NCBI GenBank assembly: GCA_028564705.1
Contig: JAPXFQ010002715.1
Coordinates: forward strand, 156,266 to 220,265
Length of the DNA: 64,000 nucleotides
Reading direction: 5' to 3'
Source of the DNA: Apricaphanius iberus
Lineage: Eukaryota > Chordata > Actinopteri > Cyprinodontiformes > Aphaniidae
Shown: piece after piece, positions 10,671-22,800 of the stretch
Numbering within the stretch: position 1 is the first letter of the stretch
Layout of the letters: each line of letters begins with the position of its first letter
Position numbers and translations under genes: made by a program
The notes under the pieces: model-generated
Told to the model about the DNA's origin: nothing
Databases searched by the model: none
The model's input: only the letters and a program-made list of their open reading frames with translations

Positions 10671-10822
10671 GTGGTATCTTATCCCCCGTGTGCTGAGGGA
10701 CGTGTCTGTGGTGGATCTGTCAGTCTCTGTGTTGGGCCAGAAGCTCAGCATGCCCCTCTGTGTTGGATCCACTGCCATGCAGAGAATGGCTCATCCTGCA
10801 GGAGAGACGGCTACAGCCAGAG
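10671..10822 (+). CDS. hao1: hao1 exon 2 (first visible exon)
   Basis: 152 nt, beginning in phase 2 after a TG-rich tract and ATTAG; ends AGAG before GTTAAC. Encodes [12 protein letters not shown] through [16 protein letters not shown], the start of the TIM barrel and first FMN-contacting strand. The split codon joins exon 3 to give R-A-C. Confidence 0.9.
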
Positions 10823-13800
10823 GTTAACACACACACAAATCATGTGAAGCTAGGAACACACTGTAGTAAAGGACTCCATACTCTGTATGATTAGACATCT
10901 CCATGTTTTACCTACAGCAGGCTGGGAAAGACATATCTTCTCCTCAAAATTGTTTGTCTCCCCAGCATGCAAAGCAGTAGGAACAGGAATGATGCTGAGT
11001 TCCTGGGCCACCTCCACTATAGAGGAAGTGATGTCAGCAATGACCTCCTACCCTGGCGGTGGGGGGGTCCTCTGGATGCAGCTCTACATCTACAGGGACC
11101 GAGAGCTCACGCTGTCATTAGTGCGCCGGGCAGAGGAGGCAGGATACAAGGCTCTCTTTGTTACCGTGGATACGCCTTACCTGGGCAAGAGGTTGGCAGA
11201 TGTGCGCAACCGTTTCAAAATGCCCCCACATTTACGGTAGGAACCAAAAGCAGGATGATGGTGATTTTCTATTCTATTCCCTAATCTGGACAACAGATTG
11301 AGCAAAAGCATTTTGTGTGTGTTCGTAGGATGTCTAACTTCTCCTCCGCCTCCCTATCCTTCTCTGAGGGTGACTATGGCAACGACAGTGGCTTGGCTGT
11401 TTATGTTGCTAACGCCATAGAGCCGGCTCTGAGCTGGGACCACATCACCTGGCTGAAGAAGCACACAAGCCTTCCTGTGATACTCAAAGGAGTCCTGAAT
11501 GGTATATTCAGACGTTCATTTAAACGTAGCAGTACTATCGAAACTCACACTTTTTGTTCTAGCATGCAAACGTCTGGTGAACAACACTTTCTGCCACTGA
11601 CTTTCTTTACAGAAAACATCAGATGCAGAAACAGTTAAGCTCACCAAACATGCTGTGCTCTGATCTGCTGTGAAACCAATGTAGCCAGGAAGTTTCCACA
11701 CCCTTCTTCCCAAATCATTTCTCCCTACCTCCAGAGTTTCAACGCAACGCCCTGTAATAAAATGATGAAAAATAATGCTTTGATTATGTGATATAGAATA
11801 CAGAAGTATTCAGACCCTTTTCCTTGATGCTGAGGTTGGTGCTGTTTCCACTGGTCATCCTTTAGATGCTTCTGCAGCTTGCTTAGAGTCCAGCTGTGCC
11901 GGCATGATCTGGAAAGGAACACACTGGTCCATCAGGTCTCACAGCTGAGCAGGCCTCTCAGATAATGAAGTCAAAGGAATGGTCTGTAGATCATGTCAAA
12001 GCACAACTCTGTCTGGGGAAAGTAGCCAAAACATCTGTCAGCCCAAACCCCACCTACAGTGGGGCAAAAAAAGTATTTAGTCAGCCACCGATTGTGCAAG
12101 TTCTCTCACTCAAAATGATGATAGAGGTCAGTAATTTTCATCATAGGTACACTTCAACTGTGAGAGACAGAATGTGAAAAAAAATCCAGGAATTCACATT
12201 GTCGCCGGGCGGTGTGTTTGGGATCATTGTCATGTTGGAAGACCCAGCCACGTTTCATCTTCAAAGCTCTCACTGATGGAATGAGGTTTTGGCTCAAAAT
12301 CTCACGATACATGGCCCCATTCATTCTTTCCTTAACACGGATCAGTCGTCCTGTCCCTTAGCAGAAAAACAGCCCCAAAGCATGATGTTTCCACCCCCTT
12401 GGGATGCAACTCAGTATTCTTCTTCCTCCAAACACGACGAGTTGAGTTTATACCAAAAAGTTCTACTTTGGTTTCATCTGACCACATGACATTCTCCCAA
12501 TCCTCTGCTGTATCATCCATGTGCTCTCTGGCAAACTTCAGACGGGCCTGGACATGCACTGGCTTAAGCAGGGGGACACGTCTGGCACTGCAGGATTTGA
12601 TTCCCTGTCGTAGTGTGTTACTGATGGTAACCGTTGTTACTTTGGTCCCAGCTCTCTGCAGGTCATTCACCAGGTCCCCCCGTGTGGTTCTGGGATTTTT
12701 GGTCACCGTTCTCATGATCATTTTGACCCCACGGCATGAGATCTTGCGTGTAGCCCCAGATCGAGGGAGATTATCAGTGGTCTTGTGTGTCTTCCATTTT
12801 CTGATAATAGCTCCCACAGTTGATTTTTTCACACCAAGCTGCTTGCCTATTGTAGATTCACTCTTCCCAGTCAGGTGCAGGTCTACAATTATTTTCCTGG
12901 TGTCCTTCGAAAGCTCTTTGGTCTTTGCCATAGTGGAGTTTGGAGTCTGACTGTTTGAGGCTGAGGACAGGTGTCTTTTATACAGATAACGAGTTCAAAC
13001 AGGTGCCATTAATACAGGTAACGAGTGGAGGACAGAAGAGCTTCTTAAAGAAGACGTTACAGGTCTGTGAGAGCCAGAGATCTTCCTTGTCTGAAGTGAC
13101 CAAATAGTTATTTTCCACCATAATTTACAAATAAATTCTTTAAAAATCCTACAATGTTAATTTCTGGATTTTTTTTTCCAAATTCTGTCTCTCACAGTTG
13201 AAGTGTACCTATGATGAAAATTACTGACCTCTATCATTATTTTAAGTGGGAGAATTTTCACAATCGGTGGCTGACTAAATACTTTTTTGCCCCACTGTAC
13301 ATCTGGCCACCTGACCAGCCTGAGGAATCATAGAACACTGTTGCTAACCCACTCCTTTGGTCAGGTCTTCATGGTAGAGAGGCTATAAATGTGTCTCTAC
13401 TGGGGTTCATCCAGTCAGGGAGGATCTGCAGAGAGAAGAACCAGCATCAGGTGAAAAAAGCATGGAGAGAGCCACCAGAGAAGACTCTGGCCTGTAGTCA
13501 CTGCCAGAGCGGCTTCAACAAAGTACTGATAATCTCTGTCAGCTAATCTTTTCTAGAGGTTTTTTATTTTCAATTCATATACTAAACTGGAAATATGTCA
13601 TTATTGATCTTTTTAGTTGAGTCCATGTTGGAATGAAGCTGTTGAAATGTTTCTGGATGTATGGTAGAGCTACTGAAAGCTGCAGCACTCTGCCAGGTTC
13701 TGTTTGTTCTACCTGTACATGGTCAAAATCTGACAAAAACGCAGCTGGACGGTTCACTGGGAACCACGTGTGTGACTGAATGGTGATCCTAAAGTCTGGA

Positions 13801-16800
13801 GTCTCCACATGCCAACACAGTGACCTCTAACCGACCACTGTCTGTAGGTCCAGATGCTGTCCAGGCCGTCAACTATGGAGTCAGTGGCATCCTGGTGTCC
13901 AACCATGGAGCTCGACAACTTGATGGTGTTCCTGCAACGGTCAGTATGTACGTGTGTGTGTGTGTGTGTGTTTAATGTGGGTCCATCTAGTGTAGGCTTC
14001 ACCTAAAAACTACTCTAGTTTCTGATCTTCTCCAGTCACTCCTCTCCTGACACGGATAACAATATCTCTGTGCCTCTGAAGCAGCTGCTGGACTTGCTGA
14101 TTCCACCATTCTTCTTAGTACCAGCCCAGCTGTGCCGACAAATACAGTTGAATCATACAGACTGTATCTGTATCTGTACCTGCAATGGCGCCCACTACTG
14201 GCTGGTAGATGGAAACATAACGTCATTGTTGTGCCTGTTTTTAAATGTACATTTTATTATATTTTAATTCAAATATAAAGTTTTAAGGACATTTTTTACA
14301 TTCATTCTGCACCCCTCTTTTTTTAGATGTAAAATTTTATGAAAATGTTCCATATTCAACCTTTAAGTCTAGGAAGTGGAAAGGTATGAGAAATTTACTT
14401 GAATTTAAGAGTCAAGAAATATCTTAAGATTATAGTAGTAAAATGGACTGGAAGTAACGTTCTGTAGTGAGTTGGGACAAAAGGACAGAGCAGCTTTTTC
14501 TCTGGTTTCTAGATGTTCCCCTAATATAAAAGCAGAGTTTAAATACTGTTCATGTTTTATGAAATCAACACTAGTTAGAAAGGAAAGTGAACAGACTCAC
14601 TCTGCCGTTTGTGAAAGGCGCTCTCTCACATTTCAATTTTTTCAAGTGATGCCAGATTTAGTTGAACCGCGTCGTCAAACTGCGAAGTATGCAGGCAAAC
14701 TCCAATTTGGCAATAAGGTGTCATCTTGTTATGACCACCTAAAATATTTTTTTTAAAAGGTACTGATGACCCATGTACATTTTTGTGTAAACTTTTCCTG
14801 CTGGTGTGATGTTGATATGTATTCCCCCATCAAGATGTGTTTCAGCTCCACCTACAATACAAGAATTTTACCGATTGTGGGGCAAGGTCCCGCAATGCAA
14901 CCATAAGGGGTCACACGCATGAGATTTCTTGTACCGGTCCCAAGTCCGTAAAAATGCAGAGGGTTGTGTCAGGAAGGGCATCCAAAATAAACAATGCGAA
15001 TCACAAACATGAACTTCATACCGGATTGGTTGAGGCCCGGGTCTGATCGAGGCTGATGAGTCTGAAGCATGAAGGAATAATGATCAATGTTGTTAGTGGT
15101 ATGCCCCACAGGTGTGATGTGACTTAGAAGGGAAGCAGAAATTCTGGAGTGAACTACATGATTTGATGTAGGGTATCCCGAGAGTTGAGAGGGTGGTGAT
15201 TGGTGCAGAATGTAAAAGACATGTTGGTGATGAGGAGGTGATGGGAAGGTTTGGTATCCAGGATAGGAAGAAAGACAGATGGTTTTAGACTTTACAAAAA
15301 GGATGGAAATGGCTGTTGTAAACACTTTCTTCCAGAAAAGGCAGGAACATAAGGTGACTTACTTTCTGCTTACGACAGAATTGATTGTGTGTGGAAGCTT
15401 GTTGCTAGAAGTGCAGGTCACTGTATACTCTAAAAACACATGTAAACAAACAGCATTGTTTTGTTGTTCTCTACACCTACTTGTGCTCAAAATCACAGAC
15501 AAACCAGATTAGATAAATGATCCTTTCAATATAAATCATCTAGTGCCCAAACGCTCCATTAACTCCTGATTACAGCGACTATAGAGCCCTGTTCTAGTGA
15601 AGCGATCTCTGTCTGTTGTTGAGCTGACCAATCACAGGCAAACGCTCTACGTTGATGGAGACTGATAGTTAGAATACTGGGCTATACTTGCTCTGTAGTT
15701 GTGTAGGTGACAGAGAGCCCTTGTGTTGATGGATCTGTTTTGACGTAGACTGAGAAGTATAAACTAGGCTTTAACCCCCTTTCTCCCTAATCCTGATGCT
15801 TTGAACTTCAGGAAGTTGTCTTCACCATGGCGACTGAGGTGATGCCCTGTTATTGGCTGATTTGCCGTATGTTAAACTGAGCAGATCCTTCATAAAGCTT
15901 TAATTAAATACCAGCAGACCAAGCCTTCCCTCCAGATTACCTGGTTATGTGGCATGGTGTGGAAACAATCATCTTACCTTGAATGTGAACAAAACAAAGG
16001 AGATGATTATAGATTTCAGAAGAAACAGGGAGAAGTCAATCATTGTTTCCATCATGGGAGAAGAAGTGGAAGTGGTTGAGGAGTATAAATACCTCAGAGT
16101 TCACCTGGTAAACAGACTGGATGGAGAATCAACAGTGAAGCCGTCTACAAAAAAGGACAGAGCAGACTGGACTTTTATAGGAAGCTGAGGTCCTTCAAGG
16201 TTTGCAATAAGATGCTGCAAATCTTCTACAAGTCTGTGGTGTAGAGTGTCATCTCTTCATCCATCATCTGTTGGGGTAGCAGCATCAGAGCCAGGGACTT
16301 AAAACGGCCCAACAACCTGGTTCTGTTCTGGGGACGACTGTGGAACAACTGGATATAATGATGCAAAGAAGGATTCTTCATAAAATAAAATTATGGACAT
16401 ACTCTTCACGAAACTATTCTACAGCAACAGAGTATCTTGTTCTTTAGTTTCACTGCAACACAGACCGCTACAGGAAATCCCTTCTCCCCACAGCTATCAT
16501 GGTCTACAACAACTCCTTGAAAAATGAATTAGTAATGAGCTACAACAACACTTAATTTCCCTCTGGGATCAATAAAGTACTTTTGATTTTGTATTAATTT
16601 GTTTTTTTTAAACTGGAGGGGATGTAGCTGTAACAGGACCAGAGTGGTTCCTGATTGGCTGATTTACCTTTCAACTCTCATCCATGTTGCTGCCATCTGC
16701 TGGGCTGAGAGGTTCGAACATCGTAGCTTTACTGCAGTGAATTGGATCAAACCATCTGTCAGGTGAAAGTTGGTGGAGCAAGAATGTCCCAAATATTTCT

Positions 16801-19800
16801 AATATTTATTGTTTGGCAGAGAAAATCCAAGGAGAATCAAAGATTCTTTGCCACTTAAACTGCAGGCAGAGCTCGGGTTTCTTTCTTTGGTTTAGAAAAT
16901 AAAGGGGCCAAAGAGAACTTTGCTTCATTGTTCAGCTTAATATCTACAAATTTTAACTTTTTAACATTTAAATGAGCGACTGTGGCTCAGTGGTAGAGTA
17001 GTTGACTTGCAATCGGAGGGTCATAGGTTTGATTCCAGCTTCCTCCAGTCACATGTCAATGTTCCCCTGGGCAAGGCATTTAACCCCAAAAATTTTACAC
17101 GTCCTACCGAGCCATGTTGGCTATTGGTGTATGAATGCAAGTGTGAATGGGTGAATGTGGCTTCAATGTAAAGCGCTTTGAGTTGTCAGTATGACTAGAA
17201 AAGCGCTATATAAGTTCAGCCCATTAACCATTTATTAAATTCCTACCATCCAGTTTTGGTCAGGATGTCCACAAAAACTACAGGACTGTCCTTTTATATG
17301 TGTGTGTGTAGCTGGATGTGCTGGAGGAGGTGGTGCAGGCCGTCCAGGGTCGCTGTGAGGTCTTCCTGGACGGAGGAGTGAGGCAAGGGACAGATGTCCT
17401 CAAGGCTCTAGCTCTGGGAGCCAAGGCTGTGTTCATCGGCCGTCCAGTACTGTGGGGGCTAGCCTGTCAGGTGAGTGACCTTTGACTTTATTCAGGGCTG
17501 TGTCTTCCCTTGTTAACCTGCCTAACACTGATCTGTTCTCAATGTTTGATACTTTGGGTCCTGCAGGGAGAAGAGGGAGTCACTGAGCTACTGAACCTTC
17601 TGAAGGACGAGCTGAGACTGGCTTTAGCTCTGTCAGGTAACACCAGGAGAGAGGAGCTCACTGTAATGGGCTGCTGTGGTTTTGGGACCCGTCCTGCTAG
17701 ACCAAATATCCAGGTCTCTGGATGGAGTTTCTGTACATAGGTTGTCTACCTTGTCACTTGTTCCAAACTCCAGTGTATTTTCTGTGGTAGACCAACACAA
17801 CATGGAGCAGAATATACTAGGAAAGAAAATATTTTTATGAAAATATAAATTTGAGAAGTGTTCAGTGTTTTATTACTAGGTGCCCCTGAATCAATATAAG
17901 CTTGTTTCAGTGCAATTCACCAACAGCTTTGCATCTATAGAGATAAATGACCAGAACTGTTGCCAGTTTGAATTCAGGTCTGCAGACCACAAAATTTGCT
18001 TCTGGTTTCATCTGAGCTCCTTCATTACAGTGAAATGTAGGGATGTTGGGGGTGCTGTAGCACCCCCTTGTGGATGACAAATGATATGCACGTTTTTGCT
18101 AGCAAAAGTGAATGAAATTAAATTATTTGATTTGATTTAACCTTGAATTTAACACAAATACAAATCCATACTATTATTTTTAAAAGATTTAAATGTTTTT
18201 TGTTCTCCCCGTGCATGCGTGGGTTCTCTCCGGGTACTCCAGCTTCCTCCCACAGTCCAAAAACATGACTGTCACGTTAATTGATCACTCTAAATTGTCC
18301 TTAGGTGTGTTTGTGTGTGTGCATGTTTGTTTTTGGCCCTGTGATGGACTGGTGACCTGTCCAGGGTGTACCCTACTGCACTTTTCTGGACTGAGATGTC
18401 TGAGGTTACAACAGCCAACATCATACCCCGCATGTATGGCATACCGAAGATACACAAGCCAGGAGTTCCGTTAAGGCCTATAATTGACAGCATAGGGTCG
18501 GTCACATATAACTTATCCAAATCACTTGCAAGGCAATTTTATTTGTATAGCACACTTTCAACACAAGGCAATTCAAGGTGCTTTACATGTTTCAGTGATA
18601 ATGATACCAAATACATGATTACAGAAGCATGATTAGAGAAAAACAGAAACATATAGGTTTAACAGATAGACACAATCAATGTATAAGAAAAGATGATGTA
18701 AGGAACAAATTTATGCAATATAGATTAAAAACAGATAAAACAATTTTATGCAATATAGATTAAAAACAGATAAAACACAATAGGTTAAAAAGGAAATAAA
18801 AAAATAGGAATAAAACTTAAACCACGAGAATCAAACAGTGATCAGAAAGCCAAATTTAGGGCTCAAAGGCAGCTCTGAATAGCAGAGTTTTAATCTTTGA
18901 TTTAAAAGAGCTGAATGATTCAGCATTTTTGCATTCTTATGGAGGTTTGTTCTAGATTTTTTATTTCAAGGTCCTTCTGTGACATCAGTCCTTTAATCCT
19001 AGAAATGTTCTTCAGCTGATAGAAAGCTGACCTTGTTATTGTCTTTATGTGACCCTGGAGGTTCAGGTCTGAGTCCATTATTACACCTAGATTACGGGCC
19101 TGATGAGTCATTTTTAGTTGTATTAGCTGAAGCTGTGTGCTGACTCTGGATTGTTCCTCCTTAGGTCCAAAAATAATTACTTCCATTTTGTTTCTGTTTA
19201 GCTGGAGAAAGGTATGGGACATCCAGTCGTTGATTTGTTCAGTGCATTCATTTAAGGTCTGGATAGAATCAAAGTCAACTGGTGACAATGTAATGTATAG
19301 CTGTGTGTCATCTGCATAGTTATGGTAACTTATCTGATTGGCTGCTTTAATCTTGGTTAGTGGGAGCATATAAATATTGAACAGGAGGGGTCCCAGGATG
19401 GAGCCCTGGGGGACCCCACATGTGATTTCTGTTTGTTCTGATGAGAAATTTCCAATGGACACAAAGAACTGCCTATTTTTGAGGTAAGACTCAAAACAAT
19501 CGAAGTGCTGCACCAGTGAGTCCCATCCAGCTCTCCAATCGTTCCAGTAATATTTTGTGATCAACAGTGTCAAACGCTGCACTGAGGTCCAACAGAACCA
19601 GAACTGTGGTTCTGCCGCTGTCTATATTTATGCGGATGTCATTGAAAACTTTGACGAGGGCAGTCTCAGTGCTGTGATGAGCATGAAAACCAGATTGAAA
19701 ATCATCTAAGGAGTCGTTCATTGTCAGGAATGTGTTTAACTGTTGAGACACAGCTTTTTCAATAATCGTATTGATCAATGGGAGTTTAGAGAATGCTCTA

Positions 19801-22800
19801 TAATTCTGCATCAATGTATTATCTAGGTTGTTCTTCTTTAATAGGGGTTTGATAACTGCTGTTTTGAGGGCCTGGGGGAAGACACCTGACTGGAGGGATG
19901 CGTTAACTATTTGCATAAGATCGGACTTAATGACAGGGAAAACTTTTTTAAAAAAAGGTGTGGGTAAGATCGAGGCAGCAAGAGGAGGAGTTCAGTTGTT
20001 TAATAATTTCATCAAGATTTGATTTAGTTTTTTTAATTCTGACATTTTATCTGCATTATTTTTATATGGGAATGAAAATGGTGGCGGGTTGGGTGCTTCT
20101 TTACAGATTGATCTTCTGATTTCTCGAATCTTTTCAGTGAAGAAGTTGGCAAATTCACTACAGGCCCTAGTGGACTGTAGCTCAGGAGCTGCTGTCACTG
20201 GAGGATTGGTTAGTCTTTCAACTGTTACGAATAAAGTCCGAATGTTATTAATGTCTCTGTTAATGATTACAGAGAAGAATGATTCCCTTGCAGTTTTCAA
20301 GGTTAAGTTATATTTGTTCAGCTTGTTTTTGTAGATCTCTTACTGAACCTGTAGTTGAGTTTTCCTCCATTTTCTTTCGGCCTGACAGCAATCCCTTTTT
20401 TCACTACGTACCAGAGGATTGTTGGTCCATTGAGACTTGTTTTTACCTGAGACTACTTTAACTTTAGTTGGAGCAATGGTATCGATGATGTCTGAGACTT
20501 TAGAGAAAAAGTTATCTACCAGCTTGTAAACAGAGTGTTTGTTGGGGGGTGGGGTGGTGGGTGTTTGGTGGGTGAGTTAGAGCAATAAATTTGTTTAAAG
20601 ATTTCAGCAGAGCTGTCAACAAGGGGGCGTTTTTTTACTATGGTCTTATTTTGATTGGATAGTTTAGCCGGGCTCATGCTTTCAAAGAAGATACAGAAGT
20701 GGTCAGATAAAGGAAACATCCACTACAGAGATGTTAGAGATTTTCAGTCCTTTGCTAATGATTAGGTCTAAAGTGTGTCCTTGTTTGTGTGTAGGCTGTT
20801 TGACATGTTGGGTTAGACCAAAGTTATGGAGAGTATCACTTAGTGTTTTAGTCCGTCTAACCTGGGGGTTGTCAGTATGAATGTTCAGATCTCCCATAAT
20901 AATTAGTTTGTCATATTCAATACATATTACAGAAAGAATGTCATTGAGGTCATTAATGAAGTTTCAGTTAGCTTTGGGGGGTTTGTACATATTTATGACT
21001 AAGACCTTGTTCGGCTCGTCTATCTCTGTAGCAAGGTATTCGAAGGAGTGAAATGTGCCCAGAGATATCTTTTTAAAGTTCAGTTCAGTTCTTTCCTGCT
21101 TTCAGTTAGAAAACTATAGTTAGGAGGAGTGGCTTCCAACATTGAGGAACTTTCATTATTTGCATCTAAATGGAAAATGTTTCATTTTACCATTTAACAT
21201 TTGCATCTAACCAAGTTTCAGATAAAAACAGAGCCTGAAAATTATGATTAGTAATAAAGTCATTGATTAGAAACCATTTATTTGATAGTTAGAGAATATT
21301 GAGTAATGCCAATTTAAGAGATTCGTTGGTAGTTTTTAAATTAATCTGACAGGTGATATTTATGAGATTTGACATGATGCGGGGGGTTTGCATTTGTAAG
21401 TTCTTCTGCTTATAATCACAGGAATGCTATTTTCTTGGTAACCAGACATGCTAGTTGAATAGATTTCTTGGTGTTATATCTGGCAGCAGAGTACATCAAA
21501 CGCCCGAGATAAGCGAATCATCATGTCCAATAGACCTGTGTGAGAATATTGGAGTTAGCTGAGTTCCTTTAATAATTTGTTCCCGTAATTGTTTTGCAGA
21601 ATTCTATTGGTGAGCCGAGTTTTGCTGAGTCATCATTGTCGTTGTCAGAGGTCTGTGAGAGGCTGGATGCCCCATATAATGGTCTATTATTATCAACATG
21701 AAGAGCTGAGGCGCTGACCTTCGTTGAACCTTGTTTTAAGACTCTCTCAGCCTATTTGAAGTTGGAGGCGCTTGTCTGGCAGATTATCTATGGGCTGACT
21801 TGAGGCGCTGACCTTGGGTAAGCTTTGTTTAGACAGTCTTGGAGGAGTGTTGTTCAAATGTGCAAAGATATTAGCAGCCAGTAGTTTAATTCCAGCTCTG
21901 TTTAGATAGCGCTGATTTTCTTTGAATAGAAGAGACGCCAATCCGAAGACTTTGAAGTTGCTCACATATCCAATAGAAGTTTCCAGGCATTTTGTTTTCA
22001 TCCATTTGTGAAGAGACCTAATTCTAGAAAACCGTTCATCCTTACCTTCTGGAACTGGGCCAGACATCCAGGTGTTTGAGATATTGAGCTGATTTAGGGC
22101 CAAGAGCAGTTGTGATACATCAGCTCTTAAGACTTCACTTTGGCGTAGGCTGATGTCATACGAGCCAGCATGTATGATCAGTGTGTGTATTTCAGGGTGA
22201 AGAGCAAGAATAGAGGGGATCTTTTCCATAATTTCTCTTATAGTGTACCTTGGGAAACAGTGGATGTTAGTGTTGTTGCTACAGAAGTTTTCAATCCCAT
22301 TTATGTAGCCATCATGATTAATTAGAACCTTAGCTTTGTTTCTTTTTGCTTTTTTTCCATCCATAGCGGTATTCCTCGATTTCTCCTGCCCACCGTGACT
22401 GGTGGCAGGGCCTGTGTCCTGCAGGGAGTCTAAGGCTAAATAAATCTGTAAATCTGTTCATTAGGGGAATTCCAGGGGAAGAGAATGATGCCAGGCGCTT
22501 CCTCCTCTGCCCTTTCCTTCTCTTGGGAACAGGCGTGGAGCTATTTCCAGAGTTTCGTTTCAGAGGCGTTCAGTTCTCCTCGAAATTCGAGTTTGACGTT
22601 CTGCCCGTTTCACGCCTCGGTGAGTGAATTATGTTTTTGGTGCTTTCTGATTGAGGCTGGACCGAAGCACGGGGCTGTCGGATTTCTGTTGTTTTTGTTG
22701 TTCCTTTGTCGGTATTGTCGTCTCATTGTTATATCCAGCATTGATTTCATAGTTAATTTCCAAACGGCATAGTTTTTCTTCCATATTCTGGAGCTGTTCC

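Noticed and set aside
12399..12950. 183-codon plus-strand frame opposite the Tc1 transposase
   Set aside because: It is the shadow of the transposase gene; the minus-strand frame has clear HTH and DDE motifs.
16976..17045. tRNA gene
   Set aside because: A and B boxes are present but the cloverleaf cannot be closed and the sequence continues into a SINE body and tail; it is a tRNA-derived SINE head.
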